Shown: positions 43,283 to 52,292 of the stretch, piece by piece
Layout: every line of letters starts with the position of its first letter
Position numbering within the stretch: position 1 is the stretch's first letter
NCBI RefSeq assembly: GCF_001403735.1
Contig: NZ_CXPG01000022.1
Location: 39,211-103,210, forward strand
From: Jannaschia rubra
Lineage (GTDB): Bacteria; Pseudomonadota; Alphaproteobacteria; Rhodobacterales; Rhodobacteraceae
Direction of reading: 5' to 3'
Length of the DNA stretch: 64,000 nt
The notes under the pieces: generated by a model
What the model was told of the DNA's origin: nothing
Databases searched by the model: none
Seen by the model: the letters and a program-made list of their open reading frames with translations, nothing else
Made by a program: the position numbers and the translations under genes

Positions 43283-44035
43283 TCAGGCCGGACCGCGCGC
43301 GTGCGTGTGGCCGGGGATGGCCGGCACGCGGCCTGCGCGGATCCGGCGCACGCGGGCGTTCATCCAATGGCGGATCGCGTGCGCGTAGAGGAAGCCGCGC
43401 ACGAGCCCGAAGCGCTGCCGGTGGGTGGTGTAGAAGGCATCGGGTGCATCGAAGAGGCCGAGATCCTCCTCGATTCCGGTGCGCTGGATGTAGGTGCCGC
43501 TCCCGGTCCAGTCGACCGGGGGACACGACAGGCGGTCCGTGCCCGCACCGTAGCCGCAGAGCGCGTCGCCTTGGCCCGCGAACCGCGCCTGCAGCGCCTT
43601 CAGGTACGCGTTATCGAGGATGAAGCCCTCAAGGTTTACCCACGCGCCGTCATGCGCGACCTCGATCCAGGAATGCAGGATGCGGTCTGGCGCGATCGGG
43701 TAGACGGCCTCGGGCACGACGCCACGCTGGAGCGCCTTGTGGATGGTGAAGCCGTGTAGCCTGCAGCGGATGCCCAGGGCCCGCAGCAGCGCCATGAGCA
43801 GCGTGCCCTTGGTGTTGCACTGGTCATAGCCGTCAGCAAGCACGCGACTGGCCGGGATGTCGTCGGCGCGGTTGTAGCCGAACGCGATCTCGTCGCGCAC
43901 GAAAGCATATGCCGCGCCGATGCGGTCCGTCTCGGACATGGCCCGCCAGCGGCGCGCGTCGATCAGCGCGGCAATGGCCGGGTGGCCGTAGTCCAGAAGC
44001 GGAGTCTCTGCGAGCAGCAGGTCGGCGGGGGGCAT
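43283..44035 (-). CDS. Transglutaminase-like protein (block B)
   Basis: 250 residues. Cys73 (YDQCNTKGTLL) and His121 (ILHSWIEV) conserved with block A, which argues that the catalytic site is under selection. First gene of the operon controlled from 44065-44095. Confidence 0.75.
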   Translation of the reverse strand: MPPADLLLAETPLLDYGHPAIAALIDARRWRAMSETDRIGAAYAFVRDEIAFGYNRADDIPASRVLADGYDQCNTKGTLLMALLRALGIRCRLHGFTIHKALQRGVVPEAVYPIAPDRILHSWIEVAHDGAWVNLEGFILDNAYLKALQARFAGQGDALCGYGAGTDRLSCPPVDWTGSGTYIQRTGIEEDLGLFDAPDAFYTTHRQRFGLVRGFLYAHAIRHWMNARVRRIRAGRVPAIPGHTHARGPA

Positions 44036-44064
44036 GGAGCCTCTCCTCGAATCGTCTGTCGAAG

Positions 44065-44095
44065 AGCGTAACAGCTACAGCGACTATAGCTTCAA
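44065..44095 (-). promoter_or_regulatory. MerR-type promoter for the transglutaminase-CDF operon (block B)
   Basis: Minus strand TTGAAG (44095-44090), 19-bp spacer, TACGCT (44070-44065); dyad CTATAG-TCG-CTGTAG. One half-site base differs from block A. Confidence 0.78.
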
Positions 44096-44105
44096 GCCCT
44101 GTTGA

Positions 44106-44432
44106 TCATGCGCCGCGCGGTGCAGCCAGAATGATCGTCACGCCGATCAGGCAGATTGCCGTACCGATCACGTCCCACCTGTCCGGCCTCTGTCCCTCGG
44201 CCAACCACATCCAAAGAACCGACGCAGCGATGTAGACACCGCCATAGGCCGCGAAGGCACGTCCCGCCGTGACAGTCTCGACCTGAGCGAGCAGCCACCC
44301 GAAGATGGCGAGCGAAAGGATGCCAGGCAACAACCACAGCGGCGCGGCCCCGAGGCGCCACCACGCCCAGATCGCGAAGCAGCCGGCAATTTCGGCCAGC
44401 GCGGCCAACGGATATGCGATCGCTGCGGTCAT
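44106..44432 (-). CDS. YnfA family protein (block B)
   Basis: 108 residues, nearly the same protein as at 7868. [16 protein letters not shown] and [16 protein letters not shown] kept. Last gene of the MerR-CDF2-YnfA operon. Confidence 0.9.
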   Translation of the reverse strand: MTAAIAYPLAALAEIAGCFAIWAWWRLGAAPLWLLPGILSLAIFGWLLAQVETVTAGRAFAAYGGVYIAASVLWMWLAEGQRPDRWDVIGTAICLIGVTIILAAPRGA

Positions 44433-44464
44433 GTCAGGCGTGGGTTCCGTCGCGGTTTCCTGTC

Positions 44465-45079
44465 CTATGCATCCAGGTCGTCATGAACCGCTTTATGGTG
44501 CTCGCCATGAGCGTCCCGCAGGATTCCGACGCCGCCCCAGGCCGCAATGGCCGCGACCGCAACTCCGACAACAAGGTCAGGCCAATTGCTGCCCAGCCAG
44601 GCCACCAATCCGCCTGCGATAAGGATGCCGAGATTGGCCACGAAGTCGTTGAGGCTGAACGTGTTGGCCGCGCGGACATTCACGTCGGGGTTCTGGATAC
44701 GGCGCAGCAGGACGACGCAGGCGAAGTTCACCGCGGCCGCGATCATCGCCATCACGATCATCACGGGACCGAGAGGATCCGATCCTTCCAGATACCGGCG
44801 TCCCGCGTCGAACAGGATTCCGATGGCGAAGAGGATGAGGAGGCCGCCCGAGACGTTCGCGGCGCCGCGCTTCCACCGGCCGGAACGGGACAGGGCGAAG
44901 AGGCTCAGGGCGTAGACAAACGCGTCGGACGTGTTGTCGAGACCGTTGGCGATCAGGGCCGAGGAGTCGCCGAACGCGCCGGTGCCGAAGAAACCGACCG
45001 CAATGGCGACGTTCAGGGCAAGCACGATCCAGAGGATGCGACGCTGGCGCGCGTCCTGCGGCTTGATGGTCTCGCTCAC
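44465..45079 (-). CDS. Short CDF-type cation transporter (block B)
   Basis: 204 residues; [11 protein letters not shown] and [13 protein letters not shown] at the metal positions as in block A. The start [11 protein letters not shown] confirms the choice of start in block A. Confidence 0.8.
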   Translation of the reverse strand: MSETIKPQDARQRRILWIVLALNVAIAVGFFGTGAFGDSSALIANGLDNTSDAFVYALSLFALSRSGRWKRGAANVSGGLLILFAIGILFDAGRRYLEGSDPLGPVMIVMAMIAAAVNFACVVLLRRIQNPDVNVRAANTFSLNDFVANLGILIAGGLVAWLGSNWPDLVVGVAVAAIAAWGGVGILRDAHGEHHKAVHDDLDA

Positions 45080-45140
45080 GTCGGGTCCTCCGGCTCGGAG
45101 GGGAACAGACCCGAGATCAAGGCGGTTCCCGCCGCAAGCC

Positions 45141-45569
45141 TCATCCGCCGATCTCCTCGTGCTCCGTCAGGCATTCCGAATGGTCCCGCAGCACTTCGAG
45201 GACCCGGCACTCGGCCACGCTGTCGCCGTCGCAGTCGGCGACCATGCGCTTCAGTTCCTTGCGTAATACCTGAAGCCGCGCGAGGCGTAGCTCGACCTGT
45301 CGCAGCTGCCGCCGCGCAATCGCATCGGCCTCGGCGCAAGGCCGGGAGGGGCTGTCGGACAGGTCCAGCAACTCGCGGATCGCGTCGAGCGGGAAGCCGA
45401 GCTGGCGGGAATGGCGAATGAAGGCGAGCCGGTCGAGATCGGCCTCATGATAGCGACGCTGCCCACCTGACGACCGCCCCGGCTCGCGCATCAGGCCGAT
45501 CTGTTCGTAGTACCGGATCGTCTGGACTTTGGTCCCGGTCCTGGCGGAAAGGGTTCCGATCGTGTGCAT
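45141..45569 (-). CDS. MerR-family regulator, ZntR/CadR/PbrR-like (block B)
   Basis: 142 residues; Cys78, Cys113, Cys121 and Cys133 all conserved. The DNA-recognition helix is unchanged from block A (TKVQTIRYYEQIGLMREP), so either regulator should bind all eight dyads in the window. An in-frame ATG at 45617 would overlap the operator and is less likely. Confidence 0.88.
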   Translation of the reverse strand: MHTIGTLSARTGTKVQTIRYYEQIGLMREPGRSSGGQRRYHEADLDRLAFIRHSRQLGFPLDAIRELLDLSDSPSRPCAEADAIARRQLRQVELRLARLQVLRKELKRMVADCDGDSVAECRVLEVLRDHSECLTEHEEIGG

Positions 45570-45585
45570 CGCTGTTGCCTCATCT

Positions 45586-45598
45586 CTATCGACTGTAG
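45586..45598. promoter_or_regulatory. Operator at the regulator's own promoter (block B)
   Basis: CTATCGACTGTAG, a weaker counterpart of the dyad at 9334-9348, upstream of the MerR-family start. Confidence 0.45.
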
Positions 45599-45676
45599 GG
45601 TCTAGATGATCGGACATCCTGCGGCGAGGGAGGCTTCACGGTCTCGTGACCCGATGCCGGATTGGGTCAATTCGTC

Positions 45677-45707
45677 TTGAACCTCTACCTGCTGCAGGTC
45701 CTATCTC
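45677..45707 (+). promoter_or_regulatory. MerR-type promoter for the SCO operon (block B)
   Basis: TTGAAC (45677-45682), 19-bp spacer with ACCTCTACCTGCTGCAGGT, TATCTC (45702-45707). Hexamers identical to block A. Confidence 0.78.
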
Positions 45708-45743
45708 CCGCCTCATGATGGTTTATACGCATTGCTCCGTCGC

Positions 45744-46343
45744 ATGAGGACGGTCCGAACGGTGGCATGGGTCCTGGTCGGCATCGCCGCGTTCGCGCTC
45801 GTCTGGCTGCTGCTCTGGGCAGACTATCGCGCGGCACAGGTTGAAGACGGCAGCTTGGGGTTTCAGGCGGTTTTCGAGTTGACAGATCATCAGGGGATGA
45901 TCCGCACGCAGGAGGATTTCGCGGGTCGCTGGATGCTGGTCTTCTTCGGCTTCGCGAACTGCCCTGACGTCTGTCCGACGACTTTGGCCGAGATCGCCGC
46001 CGTCATGGACGGCCTAGGAGAGGACGCCCCGATGGTCCAGCCGCTCTTCATCTCGGTCGATCCCGAGCGGGACACGCCCGCCGCAATGGCGGATTTCATG
46101 CAGGCCTTCGACGCGGGCATCGTCGGACTGACCGGGACGCCGGAGCAGACCGACCGCACCGGGGACAGCTTCCACATCTATTTCGAGAAGGTCGAGCAGG
46201 CCGCGGCGCCGGGGGGCTACACGATGAGCCATTCGTCGCAGTTGTTCCTGTTCGGCCCCGACGGTGCCTACGTCAAGTCTTGGACCTACGGCACGCCCGC
46301 CGAGGATATTCTTGCGGACTTGAAGCAGAAAATGTCCTCGTGA
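45744..46343 (+). CDS. SCO1/SenC-family protein (first of block B)
   Basis: 199 residues from the ATG at 45744. FANCPDVCPTTL and YTMSHSSQLF keep all copper ligands. The N-terminal anchor is different in sequence from block A. Overlaps dsbB (GTGA). Confidence 0.92.
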   Translation: MRTVRTVAWVLVGIAAFALVWLLLWADYRAAQVEDGSLGFQAVFELTDHQGMIRTQEDFAGRWMLVFFGFANCPDVCPTTLAEIAAVMDGLGEDAPMVQPLFISVDPERDTPAAMADFMQAFDAGIVGLTGTPEQTDRTGDSFHIYFEKVEQAAAPGGYTMSHSSQLFLFGPDGAYVKSWTYGTPAEDILADLKQKMSS

Positions 46344-46765
46344 AGCGGCGCTTGTCTGGAGAGACCGCCCTCGCGGCTGCGTGGACCCTGGCGCTCGTCG
46401 CCTCGCTGGCCGTCCTGTTCATCGGCGAGGTGCTGGGACAAATGCCCTGCGTGCTCTGCTGGTATCAGCGCGCCTTCATGTTCCCGCTGGCGATCATCCT
46501 CGGGCTTGGGCTGTGGTGGGGGGATGCCCGCGTCGGCCGCTACGGCGTGGTCCTTGGCCTCGGCGGCGGTCTGTTTGCGCTCTGGCACCTGGGGCTCTAC
46601 GCCGGCTTCATTCCCGAGCCGATCCAGCCCTGCACCGAGACCGGCCCTTCCTGCACTGACGAGAACCAGCTGATCCTCGGCATCCCGATCCCGCTTCTGT
46701 CGCTCATGGCCTTCGCGCTCGTCGCGGGCCTGTCGGCACTCTCCCTGAAGGAACCCCGTCCATGA
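46340..46765 (+). CDS. dsbB: DsbB (block B)
   Basis: 141 residues from a GTG overlapping the SCO stop. Both redox pairs kept (MPCVLCWYQR and QPCTETGPSC). Four membrane helices. Confidence 0.93.
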   Translation: MKRRLSGETALAAAWTLALVASLAVLFIGEVLGQMPCVLCWYQRAFMFPLAIILGLGLWWGDARVGRYGVVLGLGGGLFALWHLGLYAGFIPEPIQPCTETGPSCTDENQLILGIPIPLLSLMAFALVAGLSALSLKEPRP

Positions 46766-47418
46766 ACCGAAAGATCATCCTGTCCGTCCTCTTGCTGGGG
46801 CTCGCCGGATTTGCACTGGCCGCATGGTTCGTCACACAACCGGGCCCGGCGGTGCAGACGGCGGCTGTCCCGCCCGCGCAGGCAGAAGCGCTGCTTCGCC
46901 CCCATTCGCCGATCCTCGGGCCCGAAGAGGCGCCTGTCACCATCGTCGAGTTCTTCGATCCGGCCTGTGAGGCCTGCCGCGCATTCTATCCCATCGTGAA
47001 AAGCATCATGGCCGAGCATGGCGATGCGGTGCGCGTTGCCATCCGCTATACGGCGTTCCACGGTGAGGCCTCCGAGGAGGCGATCCGCGTGCTGGAGGCG
47101 GCGCGGATGCAGGGCGTCTACGAGCCGGTGCTGGAGGCGCTCCTGCGCGAGCAGCCCCGCTGGGCGTCGCACGGCGCGCCGAATGCCGGGTCGATCCTCG
47201 AGATTGCGGCCGAAGCCGGGCTGGACGCCGAGGCGGCGCGGACGCAGATGCTCGCACCCGACGTGGTGGCGATCCTCAACCAGGACCGCGCCGACGTGGA
47301 GACGGTCGGCATCCGCGGAACCCCGACCTTCTTCGTCAACGGCCGGCCTGTGGAGCCGTTCGGCGAGGCGGAATTGCGGGCACTGGTCGCCGAAGAGGTC
47401 GCAACCGCCGGAAGCTGA
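46762..47418 (+). CDS. DsbA-family protein (block B)
   Basis: 218 residues; FFDPACEACRAFYP active site and RGTPTFFVNGRPV loop conserved. Coupled to dsbB. Confidence 0.9.
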   Translation: MNRKIILSVLLLGLAGFALAAWFVTQPGPAVQTAAVPPAQAEALLRPHSPILGPEEAPVTIVEFFDPACEACRAFYPIVKSIMAEHGDAVRVAIRYTAFHGEASEEAIRVLEAARMQGVYEPVLEALLREQPRWASHGAPNAGSILEIAAEAGLDAEAARTQMLAPDVVAILNQDRADVETVGIRGTPTFFVNGRPVEPFGEAELRALVAEEVATAGS

Positions 47419-47457
47419 CGGCTTCCAAGGAACGGGGAAAACAGTCAGGAGAACAGA

Positions 47458-47922
47458 ATGAGACATGCCGCCCGATCCATGCTTGCGGCCCTGCTGCTGG
47501 CGCCTGCGCTCGCGACCGGCGCCTGGGCGGGGTCCGACGATGTCGTCGTCGAGAACGCCTGGTCGCGCGCCTCCATCGGCACGTCCCGGCCGGGCGCGGC
47601 CTACATGGAGGTCCGTAACGCGGGCGAAGAGGCCGTCACGCTGACGGGGTTGCAAAGCGACCTCGCAATGGTGTCCGAGATCCATCGGGTCACCACCGAC
47701 GACCGAGGCGTCAGCTCGATGGCTCCGGCCGGTGCGATCGTCATCGCACCGGGAGAGACGGTCGCGATTGCACCCGGAGTGATGCACGTCATGCTGATGC
47801 AGCTTCAGCGCCCGATGCGGGAAGGCGAGAGCTTTCCGCTGACGCTGAACTTCTCGGACGGCGGCGAGGTGCCGGTGCCGGTGCCGGTCCTGGGCATCGC
47901 CGCGCGTGGACCTGAGGGTTGA
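47458..47922 (+). CDS. PCu(A)C copper chaperone (block B)
   Basis: 154 residues; signal peptide to AWA-GSD. EIHRVTTDDRGVSSMAPAG and GVMHVMLMQLQRP keep the His/Met...HxM Cu(I) site. Joined to the second SCO gene by TGATG. Confidence 0.92.
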   Translation: MRHAARSMLAALLLAPALATGAWAGSDDVVVENAWSRASIGTSRPGAAYMEVRNAGEEAVTLTGLQSDLAMVSEIHRVTTDDRGVSSMAPAGAIVIAPGETVAIAPGVMHVMLMQLQRPMREGESFPLTLNFSDGGEVPVPVPVLGIAARGPEG

Positions 47923-48545
47923 TGCGGCGCAGATCAGTTCTCGGCCTGGGCGGCGGCATCGCCGCGCTCGGGCTGACGTTGCTGGCGGGCTGGTGGCAGG
48001 TGGATGGCCCCGGTGCGTCCGGGCGTACGGATGAAGCCCGGCCCCTGCCGCTTACGGAGATGGATTTCGCTCTCATCGACCACGAGGGGCAGCCCGTCGG
48101 CCCCGAGACGCTGGTCGGTCGGGCGAGCCTGGTGTTCTTCGGCTTCACCTTCTGCCCGGCCGTCTGCCCGACGACGCTGGCCGACGTTTCCGGCTGGCTG
48201 GCGGATCTGGGCGAGGATGCCGCTCGCCTGAACGTCGTCTTCGTTACCGTCGACCCCGCACGGGACGATGTGAAGGCGATGGCCGAATATGTCGGCTACT
48301 TCGATCCGGCGATCCGCGGCTGGACCGGGCCGGAGGAGCAGATCGCGCGCGCCGTCGAAGGGTTTCGGGCGACATACGAGCGTGTTACGACCGACGACAG
48401 CTATACAATGAACCATACATCGAGCGTTTTCCTGTTCGACGCGGAGGGACGCTTCGTGAGCACGGTCGATTATCACGAGCCCAGGGAGTTCGCAGTGCCG
48501 AAGATACGGCGCGCAATGGGGCTGGAAACGAAGAGGGCGACATGA
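47922..48545 (+). CDS. SCO1/SenC-family protein (second of block B)
   Basis: 207 residues from the ATG at 47922. The active site is CPAVCP (Cys78, Cys82) where block A has CPDVCP; the loss of the Asp is uncommon but both Cys remain, as does the His in YTMNHTSSVF. Overlaps the M23 gene by 4 bp. Confidence 0.9.
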   Translation: MRRRSVLGLGGGIAALGLTLLAGWWQVDGPGASGRTDEARPLPLTEMDFALIDHEGQPVGPETLVGRASLVFFGFTFCPAVCPTTLADVSGWLADLGEDAARLNVVFVTVDPARDDVKAMAEYVGYFDPAIRGWTGPEEQIARAVEGFRATYERVTTDDSYTMNHTSSVFLFDAEGRFVSTVDYHEPREFAVPKIRRAMGLETKRAT

Positions 48546-49912
48546 GGGCGAGGTACTGGACGGCGGCTTTGGCCGTTATGGGAGGCATTTCGGCGGCAGT
48601 GGGTCTTCCGGCCACAGCGATGAAGGAGTTGGTTCCGCCAGAAATGACCGCAGCCGCTGCCAGAACGCCCGAGGCTCCCGCCCTCCCTGTCACAAAGGCG
48701 GCGGCGCCGGCCCTCATGCCCCTGCGACAAGGTCCCAAGCCGACACTGCAACAGCCGGCCCTTCTGTTCGCGGCGACCATTGGCGACGCTCCGTTGCCGG
48801 CGGTCGATCCTCCGCGCGCCAGCTGGTCGCGCGAGATCGCATCGGGCGAGACGCTCGACGCGGTACTCGCGGAGGCCGGTATCGCCGCCGCTGACCGGGC
48901 AGAGGCGGCGCTTGCCCTCGGCGCGGAATACGACCTGCGGCGGCTCCGGCCCGGCCATACAATCAGCGTGGTCTCGGCACCGGACGGCGCGCCGCGCACC
49001 ATCTCCCTCGATGTGGATGACGGCGTCCGCATCGAGGCGCTGTTCGGCGCCCGGGTGGAGACGCGCGTCACGACGCCCGACCCGGAAATCCTGTCCCTGG
49101 CGGGAGAAGCCCGCATCACGAGCTCGCTTTTCGCGGCGCTGGACGACGCCGGAATGCCCGCCCGCTTCGCCGTCGACCTGGCGCAGTTGCTGGGCGGCGC
49201 GGTGGACTTCCGCCGGGACCTCGATGGCGACGAGACGCTGCGTTTGATGTGGCGCGAGGCGCGGGTCGAAGGCGAACTCGTGGGCCAGCCGGAACTGGCT
49301 TTCGCGGCGCTCGATCTCGGCGACGCGCTCTACGAGATCGCCTGGCCCGAGGACGGCACAGGCCGCGCGACGATCTACCTTGACGGCGAGGTGGAGCGCG
49401 TTTTCGCCCAGCCGGTTGACGGCGCGCGTCTCAGTTCGGTTTTTGGGCGCCGGGTCCACCCCGTCTTCGGCAACGTGCGGATGCACACGGGCGTCGATTT
49501 CGCCGCGGCGCAGGGCACGCCGGTGCGCGCCACGGCGCCGGGGCGTGTCACATTCATCGGCTGGCGTGGCGGCTATGGGCGCGTCGTCGAAATCTCGCAC
49601 GGCACTGATACCATGACACGCTACGCGCACCTGAGCGCGGTTCCCGATGGCTTGAGCGAAGGTCAGCGCGTGGCGGCTGGCGACGTGATCGGTTCGGTCG
49701 GCGCGACCGGAACGGCTACGGGGCCGAACCTGCATTACGAGGTGCTGGTGGAGGGCCGGCCGACCGATCCGCTTTCCGACGAGAGACTGGCGGAGGCCGC
49801 CGAACGAGACGAACAGGATGGCGGCGCGCTGGAGCGGCTTGCGGAGGCGCGCGCGGCGCTCGTGGATGCGCTGGCCATTGCGGCGCCGGATATTTCACAC
49901 GGGAGGCTATGA
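48542..49912 (+). CDS. M23-family endopeptidase-like protein (block B)
   Basis: 456 residues. The first 90 residues are poorly conserved with block A, whereas the OapA-like part (WSREIASGETLDAVLAEAGI) and the LytM domain (HTGVDFAAAQGTPV, GPNLHYEVL) are nearly unchanged, so the exported linker evolves freely. Confidence 0.88.
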   Translation: MRARYWTAALAVMGGISAAVGLPATAMKELVPPEMTAAAARTPEAPALPVTKAAAPALMPLRQGPKPTLQQPALLFAATIGDAPLPAVDPPRASWSREIASGETLDAVLAEAGIAAADRAEAALALGAEYDLRRLRPGHTISVVSAPDGAPRTISLDVDDGVRIEALFGARVETRVTTPDPEILSLAGEARITSSLFAALDDAGMPARFAVDLAQLLGGAVDFRRDLDGDETLRLMWREARVEGELVGQPELAFAALDLGDALYEIAWPEDGTGRATIYLDGEVERVFAQPVDGARLSSVFGRRVHPVFGNVRMHTGVDFAAAQGTPVRATAPGRVTFIGWRGGYGRVVEISHGTDTMTRYAHLSAVPDGLSEGQRVAAGDVIGSVGATGTATGPNLHYEVLVEGRPTDPLSDERLAEAAERDEQDGGALERLAEARAALVDALAIAAPDISHGRL

Positions 49913-49915
49913 CCG

Positions 49916-50272
49916 ATGGAACCACAAAAACCGAAGGTGGCAGGGCGGGCAACTTCGCAATCCGGCGCAGCCAGGCAAGCGAACCGTAACGGAAGAGCGG
50001 CCCTGCTGGTCGGGACCTTGCTGACGCTTGGAGCCTGCGCGGTTCCGGTCGGCGGAGGGGGGCAGGAGGGACAGGGCATTTCCGAGGATGTCAGGGCGCA
50101 ACTGGTCGCCATGGCCGCCCCTTATCAGGACCTTCAATCCGTCGAGCTGCGAGCGGAGGATGGATGCTATTGGTACAGCCATGCCGGGCCGGTTGAGACG
50201 ACGATGTTGCCGCTGCGCACATCCAACGGCAACAAGATCTGCGGTGGGTCTGCCTCGTCAGTCGCGGGCTGA
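49916..50272 (+). CDS. Small lipoprotein (block B)
   Basis: 118 residues, lipobox LLTLGAC followed by AVPVGGGGQEGQGIS. The C-terminal domain (AAPYQDLQSVELRAEDGCYW) matches block A; the basic region before the lipobox does not. Two Cys in the mature part conserved (GCYWY, KICGG). Confidence 0.7.
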   Translation: MEPQKPKVAGRATSQSGAARQANRNGRAALLVGTLLTLGACAVPVGGGGQEGQGISEDVRAQLVAMAAPYQDLQSVELRAEDGCYWYSHAGPVETTMLPLRTSNGNKICGGSASSVAG

Positions 50273-50384
50273 CAGGTCGAAGGTGAGAGCGGGTTCTTTC
50301 AGGTCCGGTCGCCGATTTCCCGACCGTGGCGGACGGGGGCGGAGCATATTCGCAAGACGCGCGCCGCCAGCTCGGACGAAACCG

Positions 50385-51056
50385 TCAGCTGTGCGCCATC
50401 GACGGGCCGTCTCCCGCGGGCTTGTAGAGGTAGGCCGTCACCCCCGTCTCGACCCGCGCGTAAAGCTCGTTGATGTGGGGCATGACCATCCGTACGCAGC
50501 CCGAGCTGGCGCGGCTGCCGATCGAACTCGGGGACGGCGTGCCGTGAATCCGCAGATAGGTGTCGCGGCCTCCCTTGAAGAGATAGAGCGCGCGCGAGCC
50601 GAGCGCGTTCTCGGGGCCGGGCTCCATCCCGTCCTCGTATTGCGCATAGGCTTCCGGCTCCCGGCGGATCATCGCCTGCGTCGGCGTCCAGTGCGGCCAT
50701 TCGACCTTGCGCCCGATCCTGTAGGTGCCGGGCTCGTAGAGGCCATCGCGTCCGATCGCCACGCCGTACCGCATGGCCGTCCCGCCCTGCTCAATGTGGT
50801 AGAGATACCGCGCCGTGGCGTCGACGTGGATGTCGCCCGGCACGAGGCCGGGCCGCGCCGCAACCCTCTGCGGCAGCAGGCGCGGGTGCAGACCCCAAGG
50901 GTTCGTCATCGCCGGATCGTAACCGGGCGGCGTGACCTGCGCATCCCATGCCGCCTTCTGGGCCGCCGTCGGCCAGCTGCTGGAAAGCGCGGGTCCGGCG
51001 ACGGTTGCGGAGAACAAGGCGGAAGTCGTTGCGATGAAATGGCGTCTGGTCAGCAT
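50385..51056 (-). CDS. L,D-transpeptidase, first of block B
   Basis: 223 residues. RIHGTPSPSSIG and SRASSGCVRM catalytic motif intact. Same length as the protein from 14752 in block A, which fixes that start. Confidence 0.9.
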   Translation of the reverse strand: MLTRRHFIATTSALFSATVAGPALSSSWPTAAQKAAWDAQVTPPGYDPAMTNPWGLHPRLLPQRVAARPGLVPGDIHVDATARYLYHIEQGGTAMRYGVAIGRDGLYEPGTYRIGRKVEWPHWTPTQAMIRREPEAYAQYEDGMEPGPENALGSRALYLFKGGRDTYLRIHGTPSPSSIGSRASSGCVRMVMPHINELYARVETGVTAYLYKPAGDGPSMAHS

Positions 51057-51247
51057 TGTGCGGCTTCGCTCCTCGTTGATAGGCTCTTCGCACTACAACA
51101 AGCAGCGCCATCTATCAAACCACGCGGGGCAATGCAGGGTTCCGCGGGCTTCCGAGACCGGCACCTGAAGGACTGGCGCGGGCGAGCTGTTGATGGTCTG
51201 CGGCGCCCCGAGCGCCGGATCGAAGAACCACCCAATACAGAGAAAAT

Positions 51248-52030
51248 ATGACCGGCTTGTCTCCCGTCATGCTCGGCTTCCTCGGCAGCCTCGCCGCCGG
51301 CTCCATGACGGCCATCGGGGCGGTGCCGGTCTTGTTCGGCCGGCTCCCGTCGCGCGCCACGCGGGACATGGCGCTCGGCTTCGCGGCCGGCGTGATGCTG
51401 GCGGCCTCCTTCTTCTCCCTGATCATCCCCGCGCTCGATGCCGCCGAGCCGATGTTCGAGAACGGCGCGATGCCCGCCGCCATCGTCTGCGTCTCGATCC
51501 TGCTCGGGATGGGCACGGTCGCGCTGATGAACGAACGCCTGCCGCACGAGCATTTCGCGAGCGGGCGCGAGGGGCCGGAGGCCGCGTCGCTCCGGCGCGT
51601 CTGGCTCTTCATCATCGCGATCACCATCCACAACTTTCCCGAGGGCCTCGCCGTCGGCGTCGGCTTCGGAGCGGACGGGATGTCCGGCGGCCTGCCGCTC
51701 GCGATCGGGATCGGACTGCAAAACGCGCCCGAGGGTCTGGCGGTCGCGATCTCGCTTCTGGGCGAGGGCTACGCCAAGCGCCGCGCCTGGGGCATCGCCG
51801 CCCTGACCGGCATGGTCGAGCCCGTAGGCGGCCTCATCGGCGCCGGGATCATCACACTGTCCCAGCCGCTCCTGCCCTGGGGCCTCGCCTTCGCGGCGGG
51901 GGCGATGCTCTACGTCATCAGCCACGAGATCATCCCCGAAACCCATCGGAGCGGCCACCAGAACCGGGCGACGCTGGGCCTCGCCGTCGGGCTGGTCATT
52001 ATGCTGTTCCTCGACGTATGGCTGGGGTGA
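51248..52030 (+). CDS. ZIP-family transporter (block B)
   Basis: 260 residues, nearly identical in sequence to block A; HNFPEGLA and QNAPEG present, and LPHEHF in the loop. Followed by the broken lspA. Confidence 0.9.
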   Translation: MTGLSPVMLGFLGSLAAGSMTAIGAVPVLFGRLPSRATRDMALGFAAGVMLAASFFSLIIPALDAAEPMFENGAMPAAIVCVSILLGMGTVALMNERLPHEHFASGREGPEAASLRRVWLFIIAITIHNFPEGLAVGVGFGADGMSGGLPLAIGIGLQNAPEGLAVAISLLGEGYAKRRAWGIAALTGMVEPVGGLIGAGIITLSQPLLPWGLAFAAGAMLYVISHEIIPETHRSGHQNRATLGLAVGLVIMLFLDVWLG

Positions 52031-52257
52031 GCGGGACGGCGATGCGGCATCGGAACCTGACCTTGGGCGGCGGCGCGTTGCTGGCAGCCTTCGCAGCGGA
52101 TCAGGCGAGCGAGGCGCTGGTCGTCGCCAAGGCTCCGCGCCTCGCGCGCGGCGTCCCCGTCCTGCCCGCCTTCAACCTCGCCGAAGTGGCGGTCGTCTGC
52201 GGAACGGCCCTGCTGGTCTTGCGTCCGCTTTTTGCCGAGCGCGTTCCCGCCTCGTGA
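52027..52257 (+). pseudogene. lspA: lspA remnant with internal in-frame deletion
   Basis: A 76-codon frame starting GTG at 52027. Residues 1-47 match the start of block A LspA (ALLAAFAADQASEALVV, GVPVLP) and then jump directly to FNLAEVAVVCG near the C-terminus; 84 codons (252 bp) including NSGVTFG and the first catalytic Asp are gone. The remaining active-site Asp is Glu (FNLAEV in place of FNLADV). Only two helices remain, so it cannot act as a signal peptidase. Confidence 0.88.
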
Positions 52258-52292
52258 CCGTCGTCACAGTCGCATGATCCGCCCGCCGAGGC

